DNA of 64,000 nt from Pseudomonas sp. Leaf48 (GTDB taxonomy: Bacteria; Pseudomonadota; Gammaproteobacteria; Pseudomonadales; Pseudomonadaceae), in assembly GCF_001421885.1 (NCBI RefSeq), contig NZ_LMLH01000029.1, positions 1-64,000 on the forward strand, given 5' to 3'. Below, one piece after another: positions 32,362-41,902 of this stretch. Position 1 is the first letter of the stretch. Each line of letters opens with the position of its first letter. Position numbers and translations under genes: made by a program. Below the pieces are notes generated by a model. The model ran no database searches. It had not been told where the DNA came from and saw only the letters and a program-made list of their open reading frames with translations.

Positions 32362-32649
32362 TTAGTCGATGACTTTCGGAACCAGGTACAGGCCGTTTTC
32401 GACCGCTGGTGCGATGGACTGGTAGGCCTCGCGGTTATTGGTCTCGGTCACGACGTCTGCGCGCAGGCGCTGGCTGGCTTCCAGTGGGTGGGCCAGCGGC
32501 TCGATACCGTCGGTATTGACCGCCTGCATTTCGTCGACCAGCCCGAGAATGCTGTTTAGGGCCGAAGTGATGTGTGGAAGATCGGCATCATTGAGGCCCA
32601 GACAGGCCAGATGAGCGATTTTTTCCACGTCGGAGCGTTCAAGCGCCAT
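32362..32649 (-). CDS. gatC: Asp/Glu-tRNA amidotransferase subunit C
   Basis: A 95-residue GatC with the standard pattern 'VEKIAHLACLGL', 'LNSILGLVDEMQAVNTDGIEPLAHPLE' and 'LRADVVTETNNREAYQSIAPAVENGLYLVPKVI'. It stabilises the GatAB complex by wrapping round GatA. It is first in gatCAB and divergent from mreB across 211 bp; that gap includes a 6-bp inverted repeat (ACGGAC/GTCCGT) just upstream of gatC but no promoter I can assign. Confidence 0.95.
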   Translation of the reverse strand: MALERSDVEKIAHLACLGLNDADLPHITSALNSILGLVDEMQAVNTDGIEPLAHPLEASQRLRADVVTETNNREAYQSIAPAVENGLYLVPKVID

Positions 32650-32860
32650 TGGGATTCTCCAGTGGAAAACAGAACGGACGGCGTCCGTGTGTTAGATTGT
32701 CGGAACACTACCGCACTTCTACGGTCATAAGGCCGCGATTGTGGGGCTTGGTGCACAGAAAAGCGGCCAATTTAACATATTGGCGCCTTGCCCAAAATCC
32801 CTGTCGTTGTTAGAGTTTGCCGCACTTTTTTACCCACGCGTTGCCTAGGGTCCCTTTCCC

Positions 32861-33898
32861 ATGTTCAAGAAACTGCGTGGCATGTTTTCCAGCGATCTTT
32901 CCATTGACCTGGGCACTGCCAACACCCTTATTTACGTGCGCGAGCGCGGTATCGTCCTGAATGAGCCATCGGTTGTGGCTATTCGGACACACGGTAACCA
33001 GAAAAGTGTCGTAGCTGTCGGCACCGAAGCGAAGCGCATGTTGGGCCGAACGCCGGGCAACATTGCTGCCATTCGTCCGATGAAGGACGGCGTGATCGCC
33101 GACTTCAGTGTCTGCGAAAAGATGCTGCAGTACTTCATCAACAAGGTTCACGAAAACAGCTTCCTGCAGCCCAGCCCTCGTGTGCTGATCTGCGTTCCAT
33201 GCAAATCCACCCAGGTTGAGCGTCGTGCCATCCGTGAATCGGCCCTCGGTGCCGGTGCCCGTGAAGTGTTCCTGATCGAAGAGCCAATGGCCGCTGCGAT
33301 CGGTGCCGGCCTGCCGGTTGAGGAAGCTCGCGGTTCGATGGTCGTGGATATCGGTGGTGGTACCACTGAAATCGCGCTGATCTCCCTGAACGGTGTGGTT
33401 TACGCCGAATCCGTACGGGTTGGCGGCGACCGCTTCGACGAAGCGATCATCACCTATGTGCGTCGCAACTACGGCAGCCTGATCGGCGAATCCACCGCCG
33501 AGCGCATCAAGCAGGAAATCGGTACTGCCTACCCGGGCGGCGAAGTTCGTGAAGTCGACGTTCGTGGCCGTAACCTGGCTGAAGGCGTTCCACGCGCATT
33601 CACCCTGAACTCCAACGAAGTGCTGGAAGCTCTGCAAGAGTCCCTGGCCACTATCGTTCAAGCCGTGAAAAGCGCCCTGGAGCAATCGCCGCCGGAACTG
33701 GCTTCCGACATCGCCGAGCGTGGCCTGGTGCTGACCGGTGGTGGCGCCTTGCTGCGTGACCTCGACAAGTTGCTGGCCCAGGAAACCGGTCTGCCGGTGA
33801 TCGTCGCCGAAGACCCACTGACCTGCGTTGCTCGCGGTGGTGGCCGTGCATTGGAAATGATGGATAAACACACCATGGATCTGCTCTCCAGCGAATAA
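32861..33898 (+). CDS. mreB: Rod shape-determining protein MreB
   Basis: A 345-residue bacterial actin that forms membrane filaments guiding lateral cell-wall synthesis. Actin-fold motifs are in place: phosphate-1 loop 'IDLGTANTLIYV' near residue 12, 'MVVDIGGGTTEIALISL' around 160, and the C-terminal adenosine motif 'LVLTGGGALLRDLDKLL'. Length is typical. First of mreBCD; a hairpin separates it from mreC. Confidence 0.98.
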   Translation: MFKKLRGMFSSDLSIDLGTANTLIYVRERGIVLNEPSVVAIRTHGNQKSVVAVGTEAKRMLGRTPGNIAAIRPMKDGVIADFSVCEKMLQYFINKVHENSFLQPSPRVLICVPCKSTQVERRAIRESALGAGAREVFLIEEPMAAAIGAGLPVEEARGSMVVDIGGGTTEIALISLNGVVYAESVRVGGDRFDEAIITYVRRNYGSLIGESTAERIKQEIGTAYPGGEVREVDVRGRNLAEGVPRAFTLNSNEVLEALQESLATIVQAVKSALEQSPPELASDIAERGLVLTGGGALLRDLDKLLAQETGLPVIVAEDPLTCVARGGGRALEMMDKHTMDLLSSE

Positions 33899-33930
33899 GT
33901 CGCCGGATTGCCTCTATGCTGTTGAGCGCG

Positions 33931-33956
33931 CAGGCGGCACTTTGCAGTGCTGCCTG
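33931..33956 (+). terminator. Hairpin between mreB and mreC, partial terminator
   Basis: An 11-bp stem with one G-U pair (33931-33941 with 33946-33956) and loop TTGC, followed by a moderately T-rich stretch (TTGGCGTTTATCTTC). It probably lowers mreCD expression relative to mreB (inference). Confidence 0.55.
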
Positions 33957-34041
33957 TTGGCGTTTATCTTCTGTCACTCTGCATCCAGGCCGGTTTGATG
34001 CCGTATGAATAAAGAAAATATTTGCCTGGGAGGAGCGGCTT

Positions 34042-35136
34042 ATTAAACCGCTTTTCACCAAGGGTCCCTCACTGGGCGTGCGCTTGTTGGTGCTGGTCGT
34101 GCTGTCGGTCGCGCTGATGGTGTTCGATGCCCGCTTCACACTGCTCAAGCCAGTGCGTAGCCAAATGTCGCTGGTATTGATGCAGTCTTACTGGATCACC
34201 GACCTGCCGCAGAGGCTATGGCAAGGTGTCGCCAGCCAGTTTGGCAGCCGGACCGAACTCGTCGCCGAAAACGAAAAACTCAAGACCGAAAACCTGCTGT
34301 TGCAGGGGCGCATGCAGAAGCTTGCCGCCCTGACCGAGCAGAACGTTCGGCTGCGCGAGTTGCTCAACTCATCCGCGCTGGTCAACGAGAAGGTCGAAGT
34401 GGCCGAGTTGATCGGCATGGATCCCAACCCGTTCACCCATCGCATCATCATCAACAAGGGTGAGCGCGACGGCGTGATCCTCGGTCAGCCGGTGCTCGAT
34501 GCCCGTGGCCTGATGGGGCAGGTGGTCGAGTTGATGCCGTATACCTCCCGTGTCCTGTTGCTGACCGATACCACCCACAGCATTCCGGTACAGGTAAACC
34601 GCAACGGTCTGCGCGCTATTGCCAGCGGCACCGGTAACCCGGAACGCCTGGAGTTGCGCCACGTGGCGGACACCGCTGACATCAAGGAAGGCGATCTGCT
34701 GGTCAGCTCGGGCCTGGGTCAACGTTTCCCGGCAGGTTACCCGGTCGCGACCGTCAAGGAAGTGATTCATGATTCCGGCCAGCCATTTGCCATCGTCCGA
34801 GCCGTACCGACCGCTGCTTTGAACCGCAGCCGTTACCTGCTGCTGGTGTTCAGCGACACCCGTACCCCGGAAGAACGTGCCAACGACGCCGCCCAGGCCC
34901 AGGAAAGTCTGGACGCGCAGGGCGGTGGTCCGGTCATTCCGGCGACCGTGCCGAAACTGGTCAGTCCGGCCGCTGCGGCTACGCCAGCCGCTCCGGCCGC
35001 TGCACCTGCTGCTACAGCCCCGGCAGTCACCCCGGCTAAACCGGCTGCCGCCGCTCCGGCGAAGCCACCCGCTGTCGTGAAGCCAGCTGTCAAACCGCCA
35101 GTCTCCGCGCCGGCCACTCCAGGGGGAAGAGAATAA
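34042..35136 (+). CDS. mreC: Rod shape-determining protein MreC, apparent ATT start
   Basis: A 364-residue bitopic elongasome protein linking MreB to periplasmic PBP2. The frame contains no ATG at the expected place. Reading the ATT at 34042 as Met gives M-K-P-L-F-T-K-G-P-S-L-G-V-R-L, matching the E. coli MreC start MKPIFSRGPSLQIRL, and a GGGAGGAG Shine-Dalgarno ends 6 nt before it. The next usable codon, GTG at 34078, would remove these 12 residues and has poor spacing. One membrane helix follows (about 15-32), then a coiled coil (about 65-105), the beta domains, and a Pro/Ala-rich tail of about 70 residues. Confidence 0.9.
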   Translation: MKPLFTKGPSLGVRLLVLVVLSVALMVFDARFTLLKPVRSQMSLVLMQSYWITDLPQRLWQGVASQFGSRTELVAENEKLKTENLLLQGRMQKLAALTEQNVRLRELLNSSALVNEKVEVAELIGMDPNPFTHRIIINKGERDGVILGQPVLDARGLMGQVVELMPYTSRVLLLTDTTHSIPVQVNRNGLRAIASGTGNPERLELRHVADTADIKEGDLLVSSGLGQRFPAGYPVATVKEVIHDSGQPFAIVRAVPTAALNRSRYLLLVFSDTRTPEERANDAAQAQESLDAQGGGPVIPATVPKLVSPAAAATPAAPAAAPAATAPAVTPAKPAAAAPAKPPAVVKPAVKPPVSAPATPGGRE

Positions 35137-35627
35137 TGGCTGGTGTCAAAGCATCCCGTAACGGCTGGATAGTCTGGCTGACGTTCGCCGTCGGCCTGTT
35201 GCTCAGCGTTTCGCCGTTGCCACAATTCATGGAAGTCCTGCGCCCGCTGTGGCTGGCCTTGCTGCTGGCGTTCTGGGCACTGGCCCTGCCGCAGAAAGTC
35301 GGCATGGCGACCGCGTGGTGCCTGGGCCTGGCTGAAGACGTGCTGTACGGCACGCTGCTGGGGCAGAACGCATTGATCCTGACCCTTATCACTTACCTGG
35401 TGCTGGCGCTGCAGCAACGACTGCGCATGTTCCCGATGTGGCAACAGAGCCTGGTGATCCTGGTGATTTTCGGCCTCGCGCAGCTGGTTCAGCTATGGCT
35501 GAGCGCCTTGACCGGCAACCGTCAGCCAACCCTGGCGTTGGTGCTGCCGGCATTGGTCAGCGCATTGCTGTGGCCCTGGATCAGTTTCGGTTTGCGCGGA
35601 TTAAGTCGACGCTACAAAATCAATTGA
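35136..35627 (+). CDS. mreD: Rod shape-determining protein MreD
   Basis: A 163-residue integral membrane protein with about five helices. It starts 'KASRNGWIVWLTFAVGLLLSVSPLP' and contains 'GLAEDVLYGTLLGQNALILTLITYLVL', typical of MreD. Its ATG overlaps the mreC stop by one base (TAATG). It works with MreC in the elongasome. Confidence 0.94.
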   Translation: MAGVKASRNGWIVWLTFAVGLLLSVSPLPQFMEVLRPLWLALLLAFWALALPQKVGMATAWCLGLAEDVLYGTLLGQNALILTLITYLVLALQQRLRMFPMWQQSLVILVIFGLAQLVQLWLSALTGNRQPTLALVLPALVSALLWPWISFGLRGLSRRYKIN

Positions 35628-35712
35628 TTCGGTCAGGCATTGGCCCGCACCGGTGACGCCGCCAAAAAGGAACAGTATTGGTGAGCAGGGCACTAAACAG
35701 GGAGATGTCTCG

Positions 35713-36300
35713 ATGAAACAGCTGTACCTCGCCTCTGGCTCGCCGCGTCGGCGTGAACTGCTCACGCAGATCGGCGTGCCGTTCGCCGCTGTCAGTGCGG
35801 ACATCGATGAAACCCCCTTGCATCAAGAATCCCCGCCGGCCTATGTCGAGCGTCTGGCGCGCGGCAAGGCCAGGGCCGGATACGATGCTGTGGTGTCTGA
35901 AAATCCGTTTTGTGTGCTCGGCGCCGATACCGCCGTGGTGCTCGACGGAAAAATTCTCGGCAAACCGCTGGATGAAGCCGACGCATGCGCCATGCTGATG
36001 ATGCTGTCCGGTGGTGAGCATCAGGTCTTGACCGCGATTGCCGTACTCGATGGCGAGCGTTGCGAATCCCGGGTGATCACCAGTCAGGTGCGTTTTCGTG
36101 ACATCAGTCGCGATGAAGCGGCGGCCTACTGGGCCAGCGGCGAGCCACGTGACAAGGCTGGAGGTTACGGTATTCAAGGCCTGGGTGCAGTGTTCGTCGC
36201 CGGGCTTGCAGGAAGTTATTCGGCGGTGGTCGGATTGCCGCTGTGCGAAACCTTCGAGTTGCTCGGCCATTTCGGCATACCCTGTTGGCAAACCCTTTAA
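35713..36300 (+). CDS. Maf-family nucleoside triphosphate pyrophosphatase (YhdE type)
   Basis: A 195-residue Maf protein. The N-terminal signature is 'LYLASGSPRRRELLTQIGV', the metal-binding Asp lies in 'CVLGADTAVVLDG', and 'RDKAGGYGIQGLGAVFVAGLAGSYSAVVGLPL' closes the site. Maf enzymes of this subgroup hydrolyse dTTP/UTP and modified pyrimidine nucleotides and can inhibit septation. The start at 35713 is preceded by AGGGAGA. The mreBCD-maf-rng order is shared with many gammaproteobacteria. Confidence 0.93.
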   Translation: MKQLYLASGSPRRRELLTQIGVPFAAVSADIDETPLHQESPPAYVERLARGKARAGYDAVVSENPFCVLGADTAVVLDGKILGKPLDEADACAMLMMLSGGEHQVLTAIAVLDGERCESRVITSQVRFRDISRDEAAAYWASGEPRDKAGGYGIQGLGAVFVAGLAGSYSAVVGLPLCETFELLGHFGIPCWQTL

Positions 36301-36367
36301 CGCGCGCTGAGCGTCGTACTGACAAGATGCGGCCATTATCGTGAACATGCCTGAGCGAGACCCTGCC

Positions 36368-37825
36368 ATGAGTGAAGAGATCCTGATCAACATCACGCCG
36401 ATGGAATCGCGTGTGGCGGTGGTCGAAAACGGTGTGCTGCAAGAGGTCCATGTCGAGCGAACGCAGAAACGCGGAATCGTCGGCAATATCTACAAAGGCA
36501 AAGTCGTGCGGGTATTGCCGGGTATGCAGGCGGCTTTTGTCGACATCGGCCTTGATCGGGCCGCGTTCATTCATGCTTCGGAAATTTCCCTGCGTGAAGG
36601 CCCGGCAGTCGAGAGCATCAGCGCGCTGGTACACGAAGGCCAGAGTCTGGTGGTGCAAGTCACCAAGGACCCAATTGGCTCCAAGGGCGCGCGCCTGACC
36701 ACTCAGTTGTCGATCCCGTCGCGTTATCTGGTGTATATGCCGCGCACCGCCCACGTCGGCATTTCCCTGAAGATCGAAGACGAAGCCGAGCGCGAGCGCC
36801 TCAAGCAAGTGGTCACCGATTGCGTGGCCAAGGAAGGCATCAAGGAAGCCGGTGGTTTCATCCTGCGCACGGCGGCCGAAGGTGCCGGGGGCGATGAAAT
36901 TCTCATGGACATCCGCTACCTGCGCCGCCTGTGGGACCAGATCAACGCCCAGATCAAAACCATCAGTGCACCGAGCGTGATTTACGAAGACCTCGGCCTG
37001 GCGCTCCGCACCCTGCGAGACCTGGTGAGCCCGAAGATCGAGAAGATCCGTATCGATTCGCGGGAAACCTTCCAGAAAACCACACAGTTCGTCGCCGAAT
37101 TGATGCCGGAAATTGCCGATCGTCTGGAGCACTATCCGGGTGAGCGGCCTATTTTCGACCTGTACGGCGTCGAAGACGAAATCCAGAAAGCCCTCGAGCG
37201 CAAAGTCCCGCTCAAGTCCGGGGGCTATCTGGTAGTGGATCCGGCGGAGGCAATGACTACCATTGACGTGAACACCGGGGCATTCGTCGGTCATCGCAAT
37301 CTCGAAGAAACCATCTTCAAGACCAATCTCGAAGCCGCCACCGCTATTGCCCGTCAGCTGCGCCTGCGCAACCTGGGCGGCATCATCATCATCGACTTCA
37401 TCGACATGGAAGACGAAGAGCATCAGCGGCAGGTGCTGCGCACGCTCGAGAAGCAACTGGAGCGCGATCACGCCAAGACCAACATCATCGGTATCACCGA
37501 GTTGGGCCTGGTGCAGATGACCCGCAAGCGCACCCGCGAAAGCCTTGAGCAAGTGCTGTGCGAGCCATGCAGCTGTTGCCAGGGCCGCGGCAAGCTCAAG
37601 ACCGCCGAAACCATATGCTACGAAATCTTCCGGGAAATCCTGCGGGAGGCTCGCGCCTATGAGGCGGAAGGCTATCGTGTATTGGCGAACCAGAAAGTCG
37701 TCGACCGCCTGCTTGATGAAGAGTCGGGCAATGTCGCCGAGCTGGAAGGATTTATCGGGCGCACCATTCGCTTCCAGGTAGAAACCATGTATTCCCAGGA
37801 ACAATACGACGTGGTGTTGCTCTGA
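36368..37825 (+). CDS. rng: Ribonuclease G
   Basis: A 485-residue RNase E/G family endonuclease that matures the 5' end of 16S rRNA and degrades some mRNAs. It has an S1 domain (about 35-125, 'GNIYKGKVVRVLPGMQAAFVDIGLDRAAFIH'), the catalytic Mg2+ site around 'TIDVNTGAFVG' and 'GGIIIIDFIDM', and the Zn-link cysteines in 'CEPCSCCQGRGK'. It lacks the RNase E C-terminal scaffold, hence RNase G. ATG 36368 gives the family start MSEEILINITPMESRVA. Confidence 0.96.
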   Translation: MSEEILINITPMESRVAVVENGVLQEVHVERTQKRGIVGNIYKGKVVRVLPGMQAAFVDIGLDRAAFIHASEISLREGPAVESISALVHEGQSLVVQVTKDPIGSKGARLTTQLSIPSRYLVYMPRTAHVGISLKIEDEAERERLKQVVTDCVAKEGIKEAGGFILRTAAEGAGGDEILMDIRYLRRLWDQINAQIKTISAPSVIYEDLGLALRTLRDLVSPKIEKIRIDSRETFQKTTQFVAELMPEIADRLEHYPGERPIFDLYGVEDEIQKALERKVPLKSGGYLVVDPAEAMTTIDVNTGAFVGHRNLEETIFKTNLEAATAIARQLRLRNLGGIIIIDFIDMEDEEHQRQVLRTLEKQLERDHAKTNIIGITELGLVQMTRKRTRESLEQVLCEPCSCCQGRGKLKTAETICYEIFREILREARAYEAEGYRVLANQKVVDRLLDEESGNVAELEGFIGRTIRFQVETMYSQEQYDVVLL

Positions 37826-37901
37826 ATCCCTACGTTGCAACCGTTCCACAAAGGCTGGCCTCAGCTTTTTGCAAATTTTTTTGCCATGGGAGCCATCCGA
37901 C

Positions 37902-40900
37902 ATGGACCGTCTGACACGCATTTTGGCCGCACTGATCCGCTGGGGTCTGGGCCTGTGCGCGTTGGTTTTGGTGGTGATGGCGCTCTATGTCAGCCTCGGG
38001 CGAGAGCTGACGCCGCTGGTGGCCGAATACCGTGGCGAAATCGAAACCAGAGCCACCCAAGCCTTGGGCATGCCGCTTCAGATTGGCGAGCTGGAAGGCA
38101 ACTGGAGCGGGCTCGCCCCCATCCTTTCCGCTCATGATGTGACGGTCGGCGACGGCGCCAACGCACTGCACCTGGAAAAAGTGCGCGCCGTTCCGGACCT
38201 TTGGGGCAGCTTGCTGGCGCGTGAAGTGCGGATCGCTCATCTGGAGCTCAATGGCCTGAAAATCAGCCTCAAGCAAGGTGATGACGGTCGGTGGTCCCTG
38301 GAAGGCTTGCCGGTGAAGGACGACCAGCCCCTCGACCCGGAACAGTTGCTCAATCGTATGCAAATGATTCAGCGGTTGTCGGTACTCGATAGCCAGATCA
38401 CTTTGCAGCCGTGGGGAGAATCGCCGCTGACCCTGAAGTACGTCGGCTTGAACCTGAAAACCGGTCCTTCCCGTCAACGCCTGGATGCCCGCTTGACCCT
38501 GCCCGATGGTCAGCCGGTAGCCATGAGCCTGCGTACGCGCATTCGTGCCAGCCATTGGAAAGACGGCGAAGCGCAGGTTTATGTGAGCCTGCCGCAAAGC
38601 GACTGGTCGAAATGGTTGCCTGAAACCCTGACCCAGCAATGGAATTTCTCCGAGTTCAAGGCTGGCGGCGAGCTGTGGCTGAACTGGAGCGAGGGTGCCA
38701 TGCAGAGCGGCGCTGTGCGACTGAACGCGCCGCAACTCAAGGGGGCCTACGCCGAACGCAAACCGATCCAGATCCACAATCTGGCGCTCAACGGCTATTT
38801 CCAGCGCAGCAGCGAAGGTGTGTTGGTGACCCTCGACTCCCTGGCCATGAACTTTGGCGAGACCCGCTGGGAAACGCATCTGCAGCTCAAGCAAAGCGCC
38901 GCCACCGACAAGTCCTTGGAACTCTGGCACCTGCAAGCGGATCGACTCGACCTCACGCCACTCACGCCGTTGCTCAACGCCTTGGCGCCGTTACCAGAGG
39001 GGCTGGCCAAGACGGTCGAGCGTCTCAAAGTCATTGGCAGCCTGCGTAACGTGCTGATTGATGTTCGTCCCAATGCTACCGACGACAGCAAGTTCAGCTT
39101 TGCCGCCAACCTCGATCAGGTGGGCTTCGACGCCTATCACGGCGCCCCGGCGGCACGAAATGTCACGGGCAGCATCAGCGGTGACCTGGGGCACGGGGAA
39201 TTGCGCATGGACAGCAAGGATTTCATGCTGCACCTGGACCCGATATTCGCTAAACCATGGCAATACATTCAGGCCAATGCACGGTTGACCTGGAAGCTCG
39301 ACAAAGACAGTTTCACCCTCGTCGCGCCGTATCTGAAGGTGCTGGGTGAAGAAGGCAAGATTGCCGGCGACTTCCTGATCCGTCTGTTTTTCGATCCCGC
39401 CCAGGAAGACTACATGGACCTGCGTGTGGGCATGGTGGAGGGCGATGGTCGCTATACCGCCAAGTATCTGCCGGCAGTCCTCAGCCCGGCGCTGGATGGA
39501 TGGTTGCGCACAGCGATTCTCAAGGGCGCGGTGGATGAAGGTTTCTTCCAGTACCAGGGATCGTTGAATCACGGCGCGGCGGAAACGGCGCGCAGTATCA
39601 GTCTGTTTTTCAAAGTGCACGATGCCGAGTTGGCGTTCCAGCCGGGCTGGCCGCACGTCAGCAAGGTCACAGGTGACGTGTTCGTTGAAGACAGCGGGGT
39701 GCGGGTGCTGGCTAGCAAGGGCCAACTGCTCGACACCCAGGTCAGCGACGTTTACGTCAACATTCCCCACGTGCCTGACGGGCAGAACGTTCATTTGTTC
39801 CTCGATGGCGGTTTTTCGGGTGGATTGGGCGACGGCCTGAAAATCCTCAAGGAAGCGCCGATCGGAACTGCCGACACCTTTGCCGGCTGGGAAGGCGAGG
39901 GTGAACTGCAAGGCAAGCTCAAGCTGGATATTCCATTGGCCAAAGGCGAGGAGCCGAAAATTCTCGTCGACTTCAAGACCGCCAAGGCGCGCTTGAAATT
40001 GGCCGAGCCGCCACTGGAATTGACCCAGCTCAAAGGTGATTTCCGTTTTGACAGCACCAAGGGTCTGAGCGGGCAGAACATCAGTGCGAGAGCCTTCGAC
40101 AAACCGGTGACCGCGCAGATTTTTGCCGATGGCCGCGCCGGCAAGCTTAATACCCGTGTCACCGCTTCCGGTCAGGTCGAGGTGAAGAAACTCAGCGAAT
40201 GGCTGAGTGTGACCCAGCCGCTGCCGGTCAGTGGCGTGATTCCCTATCAACTGCAACTGACCCTCGACGGTGCCGACAGCCAGTTGATGGTCAATTCCAG
40301 CCTCAAGGGGGTGGCGGTGGATCTGCCGGCGCCGTTCGGGCTGGCGGCCGATGCCGGGCGCGATACAACATTTCGCATGACATTGCAGGGCGAAGAGCGA
40401 CGCTATTGGGTCAACTACGCCGATCTGGCGAACTTTACCTTTGCTGCCCCTGCCGGCAACTTCGGCGATGGTCGCGGGGAGCTTTTCCTGGGCGGTGGCA
40501 ATGCGGTTTTACCCGGAACAAAGGGCCTGCGGATACGGGGCGAACTGTCTGAGCTGGATGTTGGCCCGTGGAAGGATCTGCTGGACAAGTACGCCGGCCA
40601 GGACCCCACCGGCAGTGCCAAGCAATTGCTCAGCGGCGCGGACATCAAGGTCGGCAAGCTCAGTGGCATCGGCACGACCCTCGATCAGGCATCGGTTCAA
40701 CTGACACGTAAGCCGGCGTCCTGGGCGCTGCAACTCGACAGTCAGCAGGTCAAGGGCAGCGCGGCTGTTCCCGATGCGAGTGGCGCGCCGATTGTGATCA
40801 ATCTGCAATACGTGCGCCTGCCGGCACCGGACCCGACCGTGCTGGCCGATGAAAACTCACCGGACCCGCTGGCCTCGGTGGACCCGACGAAAATCCCGGC

Positions 40901-41705
40901 GATGGACATCACCATCAAGCAGTTGTTACAGGGCCAGGACCTGGTGGGCGCCTGGTCACTGAAGATTCGTCCGACGGCCAAGGGCATCGTCCTGAATGCG
41001 CTGGACCTGGGCCTCAAGGGAATCATGCTGGCGGGCAGCGGTGGTTGGGAAGGCAAACCCGGAGCGAGTTCCAGCTGGTACAAGGGCCGGATCAGCGGCA
41101 AGAATCTCGCCGATGTGCTCAAGGGCTGGGGCTATGCACCGAGCGTCACCAGCCAGGAGTTCCATATGGATGTCGATGGGCGCTGGCCGGGTTCCCCGGC
41201 ATGGCTGGCGACCAAGCGCTTCTCCGGTACCCTCGATGCTTCGCTCAACGAAGGTCAATTCGTCGAGGTAGAGGGTAGTGCTTCTGCGTTGCGAGTGTTT
41301 GGCCTGCTCAACTTCAACTCGATTGGCCGGCGCTTGCGCCTGGACTTCTCCGACCTGTTCGGCAAGGGCTTGAGCTATGACCGGGTCAAGGGCCTGCTGG
41401 TGGCGGACAACGGCGTGTACGTCACCCGTGAGCCAATCCGGATGACCGGTCCTTCGAGCAATATTGAACTCGATGGCACCCTGAACGCAGTGGCCGACCG
41501 GATCGACGCGAAACTGCTGGTGACCTTGCCGGTCACCAACAACTTGCCGATCGCCGCATTGATCGTCGGCGCACCGGCCATCGGCGGCGCGCTGTTCCTG
41601 ATCGACAAGTTGATCGGTGATCGCGTGTCCCGTTTTGCCAGTGTGAAATACACCGTCAAGGGGCCCTGGAAAGAACCGCAGATCACCTTCGACAAACCTT
41701 TTTGA
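37902..41705 (+). CDS. YhdP family AsmA-like lipid transport protein
   Basis: A 1267-residue protein with one N-terminal membrane helix (about 10-32) and a very long periplasmic beta-rich region (DUF3971 and AsmA-like C-terminal part). The end contains 'SYDRVKGLLVADNGVYVTREPIRMTGPSSNIELDG' and a final hydrophobic segment. YhdP, TamB and YdbH form bridges that carry phospholipids from the inner to the outer membrane in enterobacteria; the same role is inferred. It follows rng by 76 bp, as in related genomes. Confidence 0.92.
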   Translation: MDRLTRILAALIRWGLGLCALVLVVMALYVSLGRELTPLVAEYRGEIETRATQALGMPLQIGELEGNWSGLAPILSAHDVTVGDGANALHLEKVRAVPDLWGSLLAREVRIAHLELNGLKISLKQGDDGRWSLEGLPVKDDQPLDPEQLLNRMQMIQRLSVLDSQITLQPWGESPLTLKYVGLNLKTGPSRQRLDARLTLPDGQPVAMSLRTRIRASHWKDGEAQVYVSLPQSDWSKWLPETLTQQWNFSEFKAGGELWLNWSEGAMQSGAVRLNAPQLKGAYAERKPIQIHNLALNGYFQRSSEGVLVTLDSLAMNFGETRWETHLQLKQSAATDKSLELWHLQADRLDLTPLTPLLNALAPLPEGLAKTVERLKVIGSLRNVLIDVRPNATDDSKFSFAANLDQVGFDAYHGAPAARNVTGSISGDLGHGELRMDSKDFMLHLDPIFAKPWQYIQANARLTWKLDKDSFTLVAPYLKVLGEEGKIAGDFLIRLFFDPAQEDYMDLRVGMVEGDGRYTAKYLPAVLSPALDGWLRTAILKGAVDEGFFQYQGSLNHGAAETARSISLFFKVHDAELAFQPGWPHVSKVTGDVFVEDSGVRVLASKGQLLDTQVSDVYVNIPHVPDGQNVHLFLDGGFSGGLGDGLKILKEAPIGTADTFAGWEGEGELQGKLKLDIPLAKGEEPKILVDFKTAKARLKLAEPPLELTQLKGDFRFDSTKGLSGQNISARAFDKPVTAQIFADGRAGKLNTRVTASGQVEVKKLSEWLSVTQPLPVSGVIPYQLQLTLDGADSQLMVNSSLKGVAVDLPAPFGLAADAGRDTTFRMTLQGEERRYWVNYADLANFTFAAPAGNFGDGRGELFLGGGNAVLPGTKGLRIRGELSELDVGPWKDLLDKYAGQDPTGSAKQLLSGADIKVGKLSGIGTTLDQASVQLTRKPASWALQLDSQQVKGSAAVPDASGAPIVINLQYVRLPAPDPTVLADENSPDPLASVDPTKIPAMDITIKQLLQGQDLVGAWSLKIRPTAKGIVLNALDLGLKGIMLAGSGGWEGKPGASSSWYKGRISGKNLADVLKGWGYAPSVTSQEFHMDVDGRWPGSPAWLATKRFSGTLDASLNEGQFVEVEGSASALRVFGLLNFNSIGRRLRLDFSDLFGKGLSYDRVKGLLVADNGVYVTREPIRMTGPSSNIELDGTLNAVADRIDAKLLVTLPVTNNLPIAALIVGAPAIGGALFLIDKLIGDRVSRFASVKYTVKGPWKEPQITFDKPF

Positions 41706-41759
41706 GAAACCATTTTCCGGACCTATGGAGTAGCATGGTCATAGTCCATCGCTTACCCC

Positions 41760-41871
41760 TGTAGGAGCGAGCCCGCTCGCGATGGACGTGAACGATTACG
41801 CGTGCTACCTGAAACAGCTCAGTTTCAATTTCATCGTCGGACTGCCACCGCGCAACAAGCTCGCTCCTACA
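41760..41871. repeat. REP doublet, TGTAGGAGCGAGCCCGCTCGCGATGG type
   Basis: Inverse REP units about 60 bp apart between yhdP and the nitrilase-family gene. The right unit has drifted (CAACAAGCTCGCTCCTACA). Confidence 0.75.
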
Positions 41872-41902
41872 GGTATGTAATGATCTCGATAAGGAACAGG
41901 CC

